DNA from: KBS50 sp042666615 | GTDB lineage: Bacteria; Actinomycetota; Actinomycetes; Mycobacteriales; Micromonosporaceae | Length of the DNA: 64,000 nucleotides | Assembly: GCF_042666615.1 (NCBI RefSeq) | Contig: NZ_JBHTDD010000024.1 | Coordinates: 54,866-118,865 of the forward strand | Direction of reading: 5' to 3' | Part shown: piece after piece, positions 16,428 through 24,789 of the stretch | Numbering within the stretch: the first letter of the stretch is position 1 | Layout: every line of letters begins with the position of its first letter | Notes under the pieces: generated by a model | What the model was told of the DNA's origin: nothing | Seen by the model: the letters and a program-made list of their open reading frames with translations, nothing else | Database searches by the model: none | Program-made: the position numbers and the translations under genes

Positions 16428-16742
16428 GCCCGTCGCTCGCCCGGCCGGGGCCGGTAGCGGTCTGGGGCCGGTAGCGGTCTGGGACCGGTGGCGGTCGCGA
16501 CAACCTCGACACGCGGTGCTCATCATCCGAAAATCGGGACGTTTCTCCGCGGGTCACCCTGCCCGACACGCCGATCTAAGCCTCGGCCAACCCTGACCTA
16601 AGCAACCGCAAAAGATTACTTGAACGGCACCAAAGTTTCCCTTCGTGATCCGATTTCGATCTTATTTCAAGGTCCTTTTCGGCCGGTAGAGTGCTCGCTG
16701 CTAAAGCGAAGCTCGACAATATAAATCCGAAGGGAACCAATC
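16428..16742 (+). promoter_or_regulatory. 315-bp intergenic region before the beta-helix gene
   Basis: No gene is seen. The left part holds a 17-bp tandem repeat (16447-16497). From about 16600 on, the DNA is much AT-richer than the rest of the window (AAAAGATTACTT, TTTCGATCTTATTTC, AATATAAAT). TAGAGT at 16687-16692 is a possible -10. GAAGGGA precedes the TTG start of the next gene. Confidence 0.45.
16447..16497. repeat. 17-bp tandem repeat, three units
   Basis: GGGGCCGGTAGCGGTCT occurs at 16447-16463 and, identically, at 16464-16480; a third unit with three changes follows at 16481-16497. It lies just past the oxidoreductase stop and encodes nothing recognisable. Confidence 0.75.
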
Positions 16743-18140
16743 TTGAGATCTCTCGCGGCGCACAGCGCGGTACGTCCGTCTCGTCGTCCCTCGTGGAGTC
16801 GGCTGCGGACACCGCGCTCCCTGATCGTGGCCATCGCGGTAACTGGCCTGCTCGGAGCGGGGGTCGGTGTGGCAGTCGCCACCGAGCGAGGTGGCTCGAT
16901 CACGGTGACCAGGGACGGGACCGTCCTGGATGGTCAGCAGGTGAACGGTTACATTCACGTCAAGGCGGATCGCGTCGTTATCCGCAACTCCGTTATCCGA
17001 TACGGTGGTAATTATGCTCTGCGAGTTTTCGATGGAGCGTCGGGAACCGTTATAGAAGACACGAAGATTTACTGCACGGGGCCGGCGACCGTCGGCGTGG
17101 TATTCGGAAACTACACCGCGCGTGACGTGCACCTGTACAACTGCGCAGGTGGTTTCCGGTACGAGCCGGCGGCGCCCGCGACGATCGTCGACTCGACCTG
17201 GAACGGCAAGCCGGTGAAGACGGGCGCCGACCTGGCTGCCGCGCCGGCCACGCCAGCGGAGTCCGGAGCCGGGTCCGCGTCCGACGCGTCAGCCATGGCC
17301 CGGGAAGCGGCCGGCATCGCGCCGGAGGCTGCCGCCGGTGACGATCCGCCGGAGGCCGACTCACCGGGAGCCGGTGCCACGGGAGTCGGTACGGCGGCGG
17401 CGGTCAACTTCCCGAGCGCGGCGACCACCGGGGTGCCGGCCGGCACGCCCCTGCGCGCCTCCGGTTCGATCACCGTGGCCACCAACGGACAGGTCATCAG
17501 CGGACTCGACGTGAACGGGTGCGTGATCGTGACGGCCGACAACGTCGTCATCCGCAAGTCCCGCATCCGGTGTGGAAGCACCTACGCGATCCGGACGATG
17601 CCCGGCGCGACCAATCTCCTGGTGGAGGACGTGGAGATCGACGGGTTGGGCCGGACCTCGGCGGCTGTCTGCTGCGATGGCTACACGGTCCGCCGCACCG
17701 AGATCAGGAACGTGATCGACGGCCCCCGGCTCGGCAACAACACAGTCGTCGAGGACTCCTGGATCCACCACCTGATCCGGGTGGGCAGCTCCCACAACGA
17801 TGCCCTGCAGACCACCGGCGCGGTGAACATGGTGGTCCGGCGCAACACGTTGGAGGCGTACAACCCGGCCATGAACGACCCGAACAACGCCTGCCTGATG
17901 GCCGGCTCCGACCTCGCTCCCAGGGTGGACAATCTGATCTTCGAGAACAACTACTGCAACGGTGGAAACTTCTCGGTCAACATCAGCGACAACACCAACG
18001 GGCGCAACATCCGGTTCGCGGGCAACGTGTTCGGACGGAACTGCCGGTACGGCGCCGTCCGGAACTACAACCATCCCGGGGTCACCTGGGACCGGGCGAC
18101 CAACGTCTGGGCCGACACCCGGCTCGCCGTACTCGGCTGA
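16743..18140 (+). CDS. Secreted right-handed parallel beta-helix protein
   Basis: The 465-aa protein starts with an Arg-rich n-region and a hydrophobic segment (SLIVAIAVTGLLGAGVGVAVA, about 23-43), a signal peptide or anchor. Two homologous modules follow. Module 1 (about 50-165) begins GSITVTRDGTVLDGQQVNG and module 2 (about 240-465) begins GSITVATNGQVISGLDVNG. Both run through 'VVIRxSxIR' coils typical of pectate-lyase-like beta helices. Module 1 stops after the first coils; an Ala/Pro/Glu-rich linker (about 165-235) joins them. Module 2 carries HHLIRVGSSHNDALQT, a pattern seen in surface glycan-binding or lyase-like proteins. Substrate is unknown. The TTG start is supported by GAAGGGA and by the signal sequence beginning right after it. 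Confidence 0.75.
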   Translation: MRSLAAHSAVRPSRRPSWSRLRTPRSLIVAIAVTGLLGAGVGVAVATERGGSITVTRDGTVLDGQQVNGYIHVKADRVVIRNSVIRYGGNYALRVFDGASGTVIEDTKIYCTGPATVGVVFGNYTARDVHLYNCAGGFRYEPAAPATIVDSTWNGKPVKTGADLAAAPATPAESGAGSASDASAMAREAAGIAPEAAAGDDPPEADSPGAGATGVGTAAAVNFPSAATTGVPAGTPLRASGSITVATNGQVISGLDVNGCVIVTADNVVIRKSRIRCGSTYAIRTMPGATNLLVEDVEIDGLGRTSAAVCCDGYTVRRTEIRNVIDGPRLGNNTVVEDSWIHHLIRVGSSHNDALQTTGAVNMVVRRNTLEAYNPAMNDPNNACLMAGSDLAPRVDNLIFENNYCNGGNFSVNISDNTNGRNIRFAGNVFGRNCRYGAVRNYNHPGVTWDRATNVWADTRLAVLG

Positions 18141-18187
18141 CTCGCGCTCCGCCCGCTCGCGGCGGTCTGGTCGACCCGACGGTGGTG

Positions 18188-19165
18188 TTACAGCCGGTCG
18201 TCGAGGGTGGCCAGACCGCCGCGGACCGCGTCCCGTGGCAACCGCTCGCGGGCGGCCTGGTCGCCGTAGAGCGTCCAGCGCAGGAAGTCCGCCGTGCTCG
18301 TGGCCACCACCGGGAATGCCCGGTTGCCGACGCGCGTCAGCGAGCCGCCGTGATCGCCGTCCGGCAGGCTGAGCATCGCCTTGGGCCAGGGGACCGCCTC
18401 GTACGCCGCCCGCCCGGCGGCGTACGACACCACGTCGTCCCGCTGACCGTGCACGAACAACTGCGGTGCCGCCGAACCCGCGAACGCCGTACCGACGCCG
18501 AGCGCGCTGCCGGCCAGCACGATGCCGGCGTCCAACCGGTCGTCCCGGCCGGCCGTGAACAGCCCCACGGTGGTGACGCCGCCCGCCGAGTGGCCCGCCG
18601 CCGCCACCCGGTCCGTGGCCAGCCGGCCGCGCAGCGGATCACCGTCGCGCCGGTCGAGATCGAGCACCCGGGTCAGCGCGTACGAGGCGTCCGCCGGCTG
18701 GTTGAGCACGTCCAGAACGTTGATCTCGGCGGAATCGCGGCTGGTGTACGGGTATCGGGGCGCGGCCACGACGAACCCGGCCGCCGTCCAGCCGGCGAGC
18801 AGCCGCTGGTAGTCACCCGGCCGGGCGGTCAGGCCGTGACTGAACAACACCACCGGAAACCGGCCGGCGGCCGGACGGAGGTTCTGTTCGGGTGAGCCAC
18901 CGGCCCGGCCGGCCGCCGGGTACCAGATGCTTATCGGCAGCGGTCGCCCCTCGCGACTCACCCGAAGTTCGCGAAGTCCGACCGCGAACGGCCGGTCCGG
19001 AGCCTCGCCGACGGGTGGACCGCTGGATCGCGGCGCGCCACCGGGCGGCGCGCCGGTCGTCGGGGCGGGGGTGACCGGCCGCCGCTCGGGCTCGGTCGAG
19101 CACGCTCCGGCGGTCACGGCGAGCAGCGTGAGGATCACGGCGGCTGCGGTACGGCGAGGGCGCAT
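18188..19165 (-). CDS. Lipoprotein alpha/beta hydrolase (paralogue A)
   Basis: The 325-aa protein begins with a lipoprotein signal whose lipobox TAGAC puts the lipidated Cys at 22. A Pro/Thr/Gly-rich linker follows, then an alpha/beta-hydrolase domain related to PAF-acetylhydrolase and dienelactone-hydrolase families. ISIWYPAAGR begins the domain, LFSHGLTARPGDY forms the oxyanion region, and GHSAGGVTT holds the nucleophilic Ser near 192; LFVHGQRDDVV and the DGDHGG region supply the acidic residue and His. It should be an ester or lipid hydrolase on the outer membrane face. A closely related gene lies directly upstream (19201-20133), giving a tandem duplication. The substrate is unknown. Confidence 0.85.
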   Translation of the reverse strand: MRPRRTAAAVILTLLAVTAGACSTEPERRPVTPAPTTGAPPGGAPRSSGPPVGEAPDRPFAVGLRELRVSREGRPLPISIWYPAAGRAGGSPEQNLRPAAGRFPVVLFSHGLTARPGDYQRLLAGWTAAGFVVAAPRYPYTSRDSAEINVLDVLNQPADASYALTRVLDLDRRDGDPLRGRLATDRVAAAGHSAGGVTTVGLFTAGRDDRLDAGIVLAGSALGVGTAFAGSAAPQLFVHGQRDDVVSYAAGRAAYEAVPWPKAMLSLPDGDHGGSLTRVGNRAFPVVATSTADFLRWTLYGDQAARERLPRDAVRGGLATLDDRL

Positions 19166-19200
19166 GGTCTCGATTGTGCCTCGCTCCGCGAGCCGGCCCG

Positions 19201-20133
19201 TCAGAGCCGAGTCTCCAGCGTGGTCCGCCCCGACCTGCTTACAGAGGCGACCAGCCGCTCCCTGGCGGCCTCGTCGCCGTACAACCGCCAGCGGAGGAAG
19301 TCGGTGGTCGCCGCCATCGTCTCGGTGAAGCCGGTCCGGCCGGGCGCCAGGAAGGCGCCGTGGTTCTGGCCGGCGAGGGTGAGGAACGCCTTGGGCCAGG
19401 GCGTCCGGTCGAAGGCGGCCCGCCCCCTGCGGAGCGGAACGGTCGGGTCCTTGTCACCATGCACGTACAGCAGTGCGGCCGGTGGCCCGCCGAAGGAGGA
19501 ACCGGACATACCTCCGCCGGAAATGATGACTCCCGCCCGGAACCTGGCGGAGTGGTCGGGCCCGAACAGGCCAGCCGTCGTGTAGCCGCCGGCCGAATGC
19601 CCGGCCGCGGCGATCCGGTCCATCGCGAGGTGCCCGGCGAACAGGTCCCCGGGGCGGGTGTCCAGCACACCGATCCGTTGGATCACCAACCGGGCGTCGG
19701 CGGGCTGGTTGCGGACGTCGGCGCGGCTGAAGTGCTTCGTGCGCCGGTTGGTTCGCGGGTAGGCCGGGGCGGCGACCACGAAACCGGCGGCGGCCCACCG
19801 GCTGGCCATGTGAACGTGGTACTCGGGGAGGCTGTGCAGGCCGTGACTGAAGAGGACCAGTGGGAACCGCCCGGGCGCCATCGGGAGCGCGGGGACGGGC
19901 GGCTGCCCGAGCCGACCACTTCCGGCCGGGTACCAGATGGTGGTGGGTAGCGGGCGGTCAGCGCCCCGGTCCAGCGTGAGGGTCCGCACGCCGACCGGGA
20001 AGGTCCTGGTCGGCGCGGCGGTCACCGCGGCGGCGGGGGTGGCCGTGGAGGCGGACACCGCCGCCCCACAGCCACTCAGCGTGATCGCCACAAGGGTGGC
20101 ACTGAGCGCTACCCGAGCAATTTTCATGTCCAT
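19201..20133 (-). CDS. Lipoprotein alpha/beta hydrolase (paralogue B)
   Basis: The 310-aa protein shares the layout of its downstream neighbour: a lipoprotein signal with lipobox LSGC, a short Ala/Thr-rich linker, TIWYPAGSG, LFSHGLHSLPEYHVHMASRW, the nucleophile motif GHSAGGYTTAG near 180, LLYVHGDKDPTVP and QNHGAF near the end. The matching C-terminal pattern (FLRWRLYGDEAARERL against FLRWTLYGDQAARERL) shows that the two arose by duplication. It would act outside the membrane on an ester substrate. The start could be ATG at 20133 or 20127; neither has a strong Shine-Dalgarno. The gap to paralogue A is 35 bp, so they are probably co-transcribed. Confidence 0.83.
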   Translation of the reverse strand: MDMKIARVALSATLVAITLSGCGAAVSASTATPAAAVTAAPTRTFPVGVRTLTLDRGADRPLPTTIWYPAGSGRLGQPPVPALPMAPGRFPLVLFSHGLHSLPEYHVHMASRWAAAGFVVAAPAYPRTNRRTKHFSRADVRNQPADARLVIQRIGVLDTRPGDLFAGHLAMDRIAAAGHSAGGYTTAGLFGPDHSARFRAGVIISGGGMSGSSFGGPPAALLYVHGDKDPTVPLRRGRAAFDRTPWPKAFLTLAGQNHGAFLAPGRTGFTETMAATTDFLRWRLYGDEAARERLVASVSRSGRTTLETRL

Positions 20134-20232
20134 CGCCACCAACGGTAGGGGCTGACGAACCCGGTTTGGCCAGCTTTCCGGTCAGAAGGAAGGGCACCTT
20201 ACCGTCGTTTCCGGTGCGGGAAGAGGCACGTG

Positions 20233-21414
20233 TCAACGTCCCGACGCACCGGGCGTGAGGCCCCCGGTGACGACACCCAGCGTCCCCCGGGCGATCTCCC
20301 ATTCCTCGTCCGTGGCCACCACGCAGGTCGCGACCGGTGCCTCGGGCGGTGAGATCAGCCGATCACCGCTGCCCGCGTTGCGCGCCGGGTCCACCGCGAT
20401 GCCGAGCCGGTCCAGGCCGTCCAGGGCCTCGGCTCGCACCGCCGCGGCGTGCTGGCCCACCCCGGCCGTGAAGGTGATCGCGTCCAGCCGCCCGAGCAGC
20501 GCGTAGTACGCCCCGACGTAGGACCGGACGCGGCGGCAGTAGACGTCGAAGGCGAGGCTCGCGCCAGGGTCACCGGCGGCTCGGCGGCGTAGCACCTTGC
20601 GCATGTCGTTCACCCCGCTGAGGCCGAGCAGACCGCTGCGATGGTTGAGCAGGTTGTCGATCTCGTCCACCGCCATCCCGGCGGCCCGGCGCAGGTGGAA
20701 CACGACAGTCGGGTCGACGTCACCGCTGCGGGTGCCCATCACCAGTCCTTCCAGCGGTGACATGCCCATCGAGGTAGCCACGCTCCGGCCGGCGGCGACC
20801 GCGCACGCGCTGGCACCGTTCCCCAGGTGCAGGGTGATCGTGTTGATCTCCTCGTACGGTCGGTTCAGCAGCGCGGCGGTGCGTCGTGAGACGTACGCGT
20901 GTGACGTGCCGTGGAAGCCGTACCGGCGGATCTGATGGCGCTCGGCGGTGGCCGCGTCGATCGCGTAGGTCGCGGCGGCCTCCGGCATGGTTTGGTGGAA
21001 GGCGGTGTCGAACACGGCCACCTGTGGCACGCCGGGCAGCGTCCGGCGGGCCACCTCGATGCCGGCGAGATTGGCCGGATTGTGCAGCGGAGCCAGCGGC
21101 ACCAGGTCGCGGATCTCGGTAAGCACCGCGTCGTCGATCAGGGTCGGTTCGGTAAACCGGGTGCCGCCGTGCACCACCCGGTGGCCCACCGCCACCAGGT
21201 CTGCCAGGTCCAACTGGTCCATGACCTGGCGCAGCGCCGCCGCGTGGTCCGCCGGGCCGCCGTCCGGCTCGCCGATCCGTTCCACCAGCCCGCCGGCCAG
21301 GCCGGGTGCGGCCGGCCGGGTCGGGTCCGTCAGTGCCTCGCGGACCGCGTCCGCGTCGTGGAGCCGGTACTTGACCGATGACGAGCCGCAGTTGAGCACC
21401 AGAACCCGGCTCAC
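20233..21414 (-). CDS. ackA: Acetate kinase
   Basis: The 393-aa enzyme interconverts acetyl phosphate plus ADP and acetate plus ATP. Visible landmarks are VLNCGSSSVKYRL at the N terminus (phosphate-binding), VGHRVVHGGTRF near 80, VAVFDTAFHQTMPE, YGFHGTSHAYVS and HLGNGASACAV, and a C-terminal FTAGVGQHAA. The length is usual for the family. Its ATG overlaps the pta stop by four bases, giving the classical pta-ackA order. The two genes make ATP from acetyl-CoA overflow or, in reverse, activate acetate. No clear terminator follows it. Confidence 0.96.
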   Translation of the reverse strand: MSRVLVLNCGSSSVKYRLHDADAVREALTDPTRPAAPGLAGGLVERIGEPDGGPADHAAALRQVMDQLDLADLVAVGHRVVHGGTRFTEPTLIDDAVLTEIRDLVPLAPLHNPANLAGIEVARRTLPGVPQVAVFDTAFHQTMPEAAATYAIDAATAERHQIRRYGFHGTSHAYVSRRTAALLNRPYEEINTITLHLGNGASACAVAAGRSVATSMGMSPLEGLVMGTRSGDVDPTVVFHLRRAAGMAVDEIDNLLNHRSGLLGLSGVNDMRKVLRRRAAGDPGASLAFDVYCRRVRSYVGAYYALLGRLDAITFTAGVGQHAAAVRAEALDGLDRLGIAVDPARNAGSGDRLISPPEAPVATCVVATDEEWEIARGTLGVVTGGLTPGASGR

Positions 21415-23555
21415 CGGTCCACCTCATTCACCGCCGGAGCGGCACCGACCGCCGGCCCGTCGCCGGCCGCCGTCGGCTCGTCGCCGGCCGCCGTCGGCTC
21501 GTCGCCCGCCGCCTGGATCGCGGTGATCGCCACGGTGTTGACGATGTCCGGCACCGTAGCCCCCCGGGACAGGTCGTTGACCGGCCGGCGCAGGCCCTGC
21601 AGCACCGGACCGACCGCCACCGCCCCGGCCGAGCGCTGCACCGCCTTGTACGTGTTGTTGCCGGTGTTCAGGTCCGGGAAGATGAACACGGTCGCCCGGC
21701 CCGCTACCGCGCTGTCGGGGAGCTTGGTGGCCGCCACCCGCGGGTCGATCGCCGCGTCGTACTGGATGGGGCCCTCGACCAGCAGGTCCGGCCGGCGGTC
21801 CTGGACGCGGGCCGTGGCCGCGGCGACCTTCTCGACGTCGGCTCCGGCACCGGAGGATCCCGTCGAGTACGACAGCATCGCGATCCGGGGTTCGACGCCG
21901 AACCGGGCGGCCGTCTCCGCCGACGAGATGGCGATGTCGGCGAGTTGGTCCGCGTCCGGGTCGGGGTTGATCGCGCAGTCGCCGTACACCAGCACCCGGT
22001 CGGCGAGCAGCATGAAGAAGACGCTGGAGGCGACCGACACCCCCGGTACGGTGCGGATCACCTCGAACGCCGGCCGGATGGTGGCCGCGGTGCTGCGGGT
22101 GGCCCCGGACACCATCCCGTCGGCCAGCCCGCCGTGCACCATCATCGTGCCGAAGTAGTTGGGATCGGTGACGACATCCCGGGCGTGGTCGAGGCTGATC
22201 CCCTTGCGCTGCCGGAGCCGGGCGTACTCGGCGGCGAACTGCTCCCGCCGGTCGCTGGTGGCCGGGTCCAGCACGGCGGCACCGGTCACGTCGACGCCCA
22301 GTTCGCGCGCCCGGCGGGCCACCTCGTCGGGATTGCCGAGCAGCGTCAGGTCGGCGACACCGCGGCGGAGCAGGATCTCGCTGGCGCGCAGGATCCGCTC
22401 GTCGGTCCCCTCCGGAAGCACCACCCGCCGACGCTGTCCCCGGGCCCGGTCGATCAGGTCGTACTCGAACATCAGCGGGGTGACCCGGGCCGATCGGGTG
22501 ACCCGCAGCCGCCGGGCCAGCTCGTCGGTGTCCACGTTCGTCTCGAACGCGCCGAGCGCCGCCTCCACCTTGCGCGGGTTGGCGGCGCTGGGCCGGCCCT
22601 CGATGCGGTTCGACGCGGCGACCGTGTCGTAGCTGTCCAGGTCCACCGACAGCACCGCCAGCCCGGTGCCCAACCGGTCGACAAGCCGCATCACCCGCGG
22701 GTCCGGCGGCTCGCCGAGGGTGAGCACGACGCCGGCCAGCGACGCCAGCCCGGCGACGTGCGCGGCGCCGGCGGCCAGCAGCAGGTCCGCCCGGTCCCCA
22801 GGTGTGATCATGAGGCTGCCGTCCCGCAGGTGGTCGAGGAGCGTCGGCACGTGTGCCGCCCCGACGACGAAGTCCAGTACGTCCCGGCCGAGGGCGGCGT
22901 CGTCGCCGGTCAGCCGGGTGGCGCCGAGCGCTGCGGCCACCTCGGCCACTGTCGGCGCCGACACGGTGGGCACCTCCGGAATCGCGTACGCGGGCACCGG
23001 CAGTTCGGGCAGGGCCATCGGCTCCGGGACCCGGTTGGCGATCACCGCGAGCACCGTCGCCCCCAGATCTTCCAGATCGTGGTACGCCCCGAGGGCGGCC
23101 GCCTCGATCGCCGCCGCCGGCTGTCCGGAGCCGTCCACCACCGGCACCACCACGCTGCCGAAGTGGGTCGCCAGCCGGGCGTTGAAGGCCAGCTCGCGCG
23201 GACCCGCGCCGTCCCCGTCGACGAAGTCGCTGCCCACCACCACCATGGCGGAGCAGCGCCGTTCGACCCTGCGGTAGCGCTCGACGATCCGGGAGATGAG
23301 TTCCTCCCGGCGCCCGTCCGCGACGAGTGCGCTGGCCTCGGCGTACGTCGCACCCGTGAGGTCACTCGGGGGGATGTCGATCCGGTACCGCTCGATCAGG
23401 AGCGCGAGGATCGGGTCGGGTTCGGCGTCGTCCACCAGCGGCCGGAAGGTGCCGATTCGGTGCACCTGCCGGGACAGGAGTTCGGCGAGCCCCAACGCGA
23501 TAGTCGATTTGCCCCCACCGGAGCGGACGCTGGTGAGGTAGACACTGCCGGCCAC
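21411..23555 (-). CDS. pta: Phosphate acetyltransferase, long form
   Basis: The 714-aa enzyme converts acetyl-CoA and phosphate to acetyl phosphate. It is the long class: an N-terminal P-loop (dethiobiotin-synthetase-like) domain with SVRSGGGKSTIALG at 9-22, a central DRTGG domain (about 220-330), and the C-terminal catalytic domain from about residue 370 (RRVVLPEGTDERIL, GMVSGATRSTAATIRPAF, MLSYSTGSSG, PIQYDAA, FPDLNTGNNTYKAVQR). The last 30 residues are an unusual AAGDEPT repeat from a 21-bp DNA repeat (21460-21501). The GTG start at 23555 has AGGTT of a TAGGTT hexamer six bases upstream on its strand (23562-23567), so the pta-ackA mRNA is probably leaderless. Confidence 0.95.
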   Translation of the reverse strand: MAGSVYLTSVRSGGGKSTIALGLAELLSRQVHRIGTFRPLVDDAEPDPILALLIERYRIDIPPSDLTGATYAEASALVADGRREELISRIVERYRRVERRCSAMVVVGSDFVDGDGAGPRELAFNARLATHFGSVVVPVVDGSGQPAAAIEAAALGAYHDLEDLGATVLAVIANRVPEPMALPELPVPAYAIPEVPTVSAPTVAEVAAALGATRLTGDDAALGRDVLDFVVGAAHVPTLLDHLRDGSLMITPGDRADLLLAAGAAHVAGLASLAGVVLTLGEPPDPRVMRLVDRLGTGLAVLSVDLDSYDTVAASNRIEGRPSAANPRKVEAALGAFETNVDTDELARRLRVTRSARVTPLMFEYDLIDRARGQRRRVVLPEGTDERILRASEILLRRGVADLTLLGNPDEVARRARELGVDVTGAAVLDPATSDRREQFAAEYARLRQRKGISLDHARDVVTDPNYFGTMMVHGGLADGMVSGATRSTAATIRPAFEVIRTVPGVSVASSVFFMLLADRVLVYGDCAINPDPDADQLADIAISSAETAARFGVEPRIAMLSYSTGSSGAGADVEKVAAATARVQDRRPDLLVEGPIQYDAAIDPRVAATKLPDSAVAGRATVFIFPDLNTGNNTYKAVQRSAGAVAVGPVLQGLRRPVNDLSRGATVPDIVNTVAITAIQAAGDEPTAAGDEPTAAGDGPAVGAAPAVNEVDR
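21460..21501 (-). repeat. 21-bp in-frame tandem repeat at the pta 3' end
   Basis: TCGCCGGCCGCCGTCGGCTC plus G occurs twice without change (21460-21480, 21481-21501), with a partial copy on each side. It encodes AAGDEPT units at the Pta C terminus, after the catalytic domain. Confidence 0.8.
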
Positions 23556-23561
23556 CGGATC

Positions 23562-23567
23562 AACCTA
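23562..23567 (-). promoter_or_regulatory. -10 hexamer of a leaderless pta promoter
   Basis: On the minus strand TAGGTT ends six bases before the pta GTG. No Shine-Dalgarno lies between. Confidence 0.45.
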
Positions 23568-23651
23568 CAAGAACGATCTCCCGGGTGCCGTCCAGCTGGC
23601 GGCTGTTGCCCGGTTCCGGCCGCGGATCGCCCGGGTCCCCAGCCCGGCTAA

Positions 23652-23711
23652 CTTGCCATTGACAAGATGCGTGTCCGGACATACCGTGACGGTTAACTTG
23701 GCAGTGACTAG
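23652..23711 (+). promoter_or_regulatory. doxX promoter with two operator palindromes
   Basis: TTGACA (23659-23664) and TACCGT (23682-23687) are separated by 17 bp, a well-formed sigma-70-type promoter. CTTGCCATTGACAAG (23652-23666) overlaps the -35, and the related CTTGGCAGTGACTAG (23697-23711) lies at or just after the expected start site. Both fit CTTGNCANTGNC-NAG, and their centres are 45 bp apart. This looks like a repressor gripping both sides of the promoter (MarR/TetR/HxlR type by analogy). No regulator gene is adjacent. Confidence 0.65.
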
Positions 23712-23724
23712 ATTTGGAGTTCCC

Positions 23725-24279
23725 GTGGTACTACCTGTCTTCCTCGTCGCGCTGCTGGGGTTCCGTGGCCTTGGGGCACTCGGCGTACGCCGGTTCGCCG
23801 CCTGGCGCAGCGCCGCGGCGCACGCACTCGCGGTCATGCTCTGCATGACCGCGAGCGCGCACTTCGTCCCGGCCGGCGTTACGGTCATGCCCACCCATGA
23901 CGACCTGGTCCAGATGGTGCCTCCCGCGGTGCCGTTCCCGTCGGCGGCGGTCTACCTCACCGGCGTCCTGGAGCTCCTCGGGGCCCTGGGGCTGATCATC
24001 TCGCGGACCCGCCGCGCGGCCGGCTACTGCCTGGCGTTGCTGTTCGTCGCCCTGCTACCAGCAAACATCCACGCGGCCATCGCCGGCGTCACCCTTGCCG
24101 GCGAGCCGGCCGCACCGCTCTGGCAGCGGATCCCGGAGCAGGTCATCTATATCGCCGCGGCGCTGTGGGTCGGACGTGGCGCGAAAGCGGAGACCACTCG
24201 TTCCATCGGTGGCGGGTCGCCTGTTTCCGCATGTCAGACGGGCCACACGGAGGAGAAGGTGAGAGCTTCCCGCAACTAG
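23725..24279 (+). CDS. DoxX-family membrane protein
   Basis: The 184-aa protein has four to five hydrophobic helices and DoxX-like features: ALAVMLCMTASAHFVPAG (about 32-49), FPSAAVYLTGVLELLGALGLII (about 70-91), then LALLFVALLPANIHAAIAG. Members of this family are small quinone-reductase-like or redox-linked membrane proteins, and in actinobacteria they are often controlled by thiol-sensing repressors. The start GTG at 23725 has GGAG five bases upstream. A Ser/Gly-rich hydrophilic tail of about 35 residues ends the protein. Two operator-like palindromes flank its promoter. The stop overlaps the -10 hexamer of the next gene. Confidence 0.78.
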   Translation: MVLPVFLVALLGFRGLGALGVRRFAAWRSAAAHALAVMLCMTASAHFVPAGVTVMPTHDDLVQMVPPAVPFPSAAVYLTGVLELLGALGLIISRTRRAAGYCLALLFVALLPANIHAAIAGVTLAGEPAAPLWQRIPEQVIYIAAALWVGRGAKAETTRSIGGGSPVSACQTGHTEEKVRASRN

Positions 24280-24282
24280 ACT
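24277..24282 (+). promoter_or_regulatory. -10 hexamer of a leaderless promoter overlapping the doxX stop
   Basis: TAGACT includes the TAG stop of the DoxX gene and ends six bases before the GTG at 24289. Confidence 0.45.
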
Positions 24283-24288
24283 CGTCCC

Positions 24289-24789
24289 GTGGATGGACCA
24301 ACCGATGTCATTCCCGCGGTACATGAGCCGCCGCCGGTCTTCGTGGACCCGAGCGGTCGCCGAAGCCGGTGGCTGCGCCGCCTCGCGTACGTCTTCGGTG
24401 CGGCCGGGGTGGGTTACACCCTGCTGGTTGGTGTGAGCTTCGCGGGAGGGCCGATCCGTCCGGACAGCATCGTCCCGTTCGTCGAAGCCACCGAGGAACC
24501 ATGGCGGGCGCCATCGGCACCGCCCGTCGAACCTTCGATCACCTCGACGCCGGCCACCTCGCCAGCGCCTCCCCGGCCCACCGCGCCGGCCCCGTCGACC
24601 GTGCGCGCCGGGGGCGCCGATCCCTCTCCCACGCGCTCCTCCGCGTCGCCCACGCCTAGTACGTCGCGGACCGCGACGCCCCCCACCAGCCCTCCGCCCG
24701 CTCCGAGCACGCCGTCCGTCGAACCGTCCACCGCGACGGATCCGCCACCGTCCACCGAACCGACAGGGGAGGACTCGATCGGTGACTGA
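24289..24789 (+). CDS. Single-pass membrane protein with Pro/Ser/Thr-rich tail
   Basis: The 166-aa protein has a basic patch (RRSRWLRRLAY), one hydrophobic helix (AYVFGAAGVGYTLLVGVSFAGG, about 32-53), then about 95 residues that are almost only Pro, Ser, Thr and Ala. This is a cell-wall-spanning, possibly glycosylated stalk. No enzymatic motif is seen. It overlaps the deacetylase-glycosyltransferase gene by eight bases, so the two are coupled and probably act together in making or anchoring a surface polysaccharide. The start GTG is inferred from the -10 hexamer six bases upstream. Confidence 0.7.
   Translation: MDGPTDVIPAVHEPPPVFVDPSGRRSRWLRRLAYVFGAAGVGYTLLVGVSFAGGPIRPDSIVPFVEATEEPWRAPSAPPVEPSITSTPATSPAPPRPTAPAPSTVRAGGADPSPTRSSASPTPSTSRTATPPTSPPPAPSTPSVEPSTATDPPPSTEPTGEDSIGD

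Noticed and set aside
21945..23651. 568-codon open frame opposite pta
   Set aside because: Shadow of pta in very GC-rich DNA; composition is His/Arg/Gly/Gln-rich and it lacks any domain.
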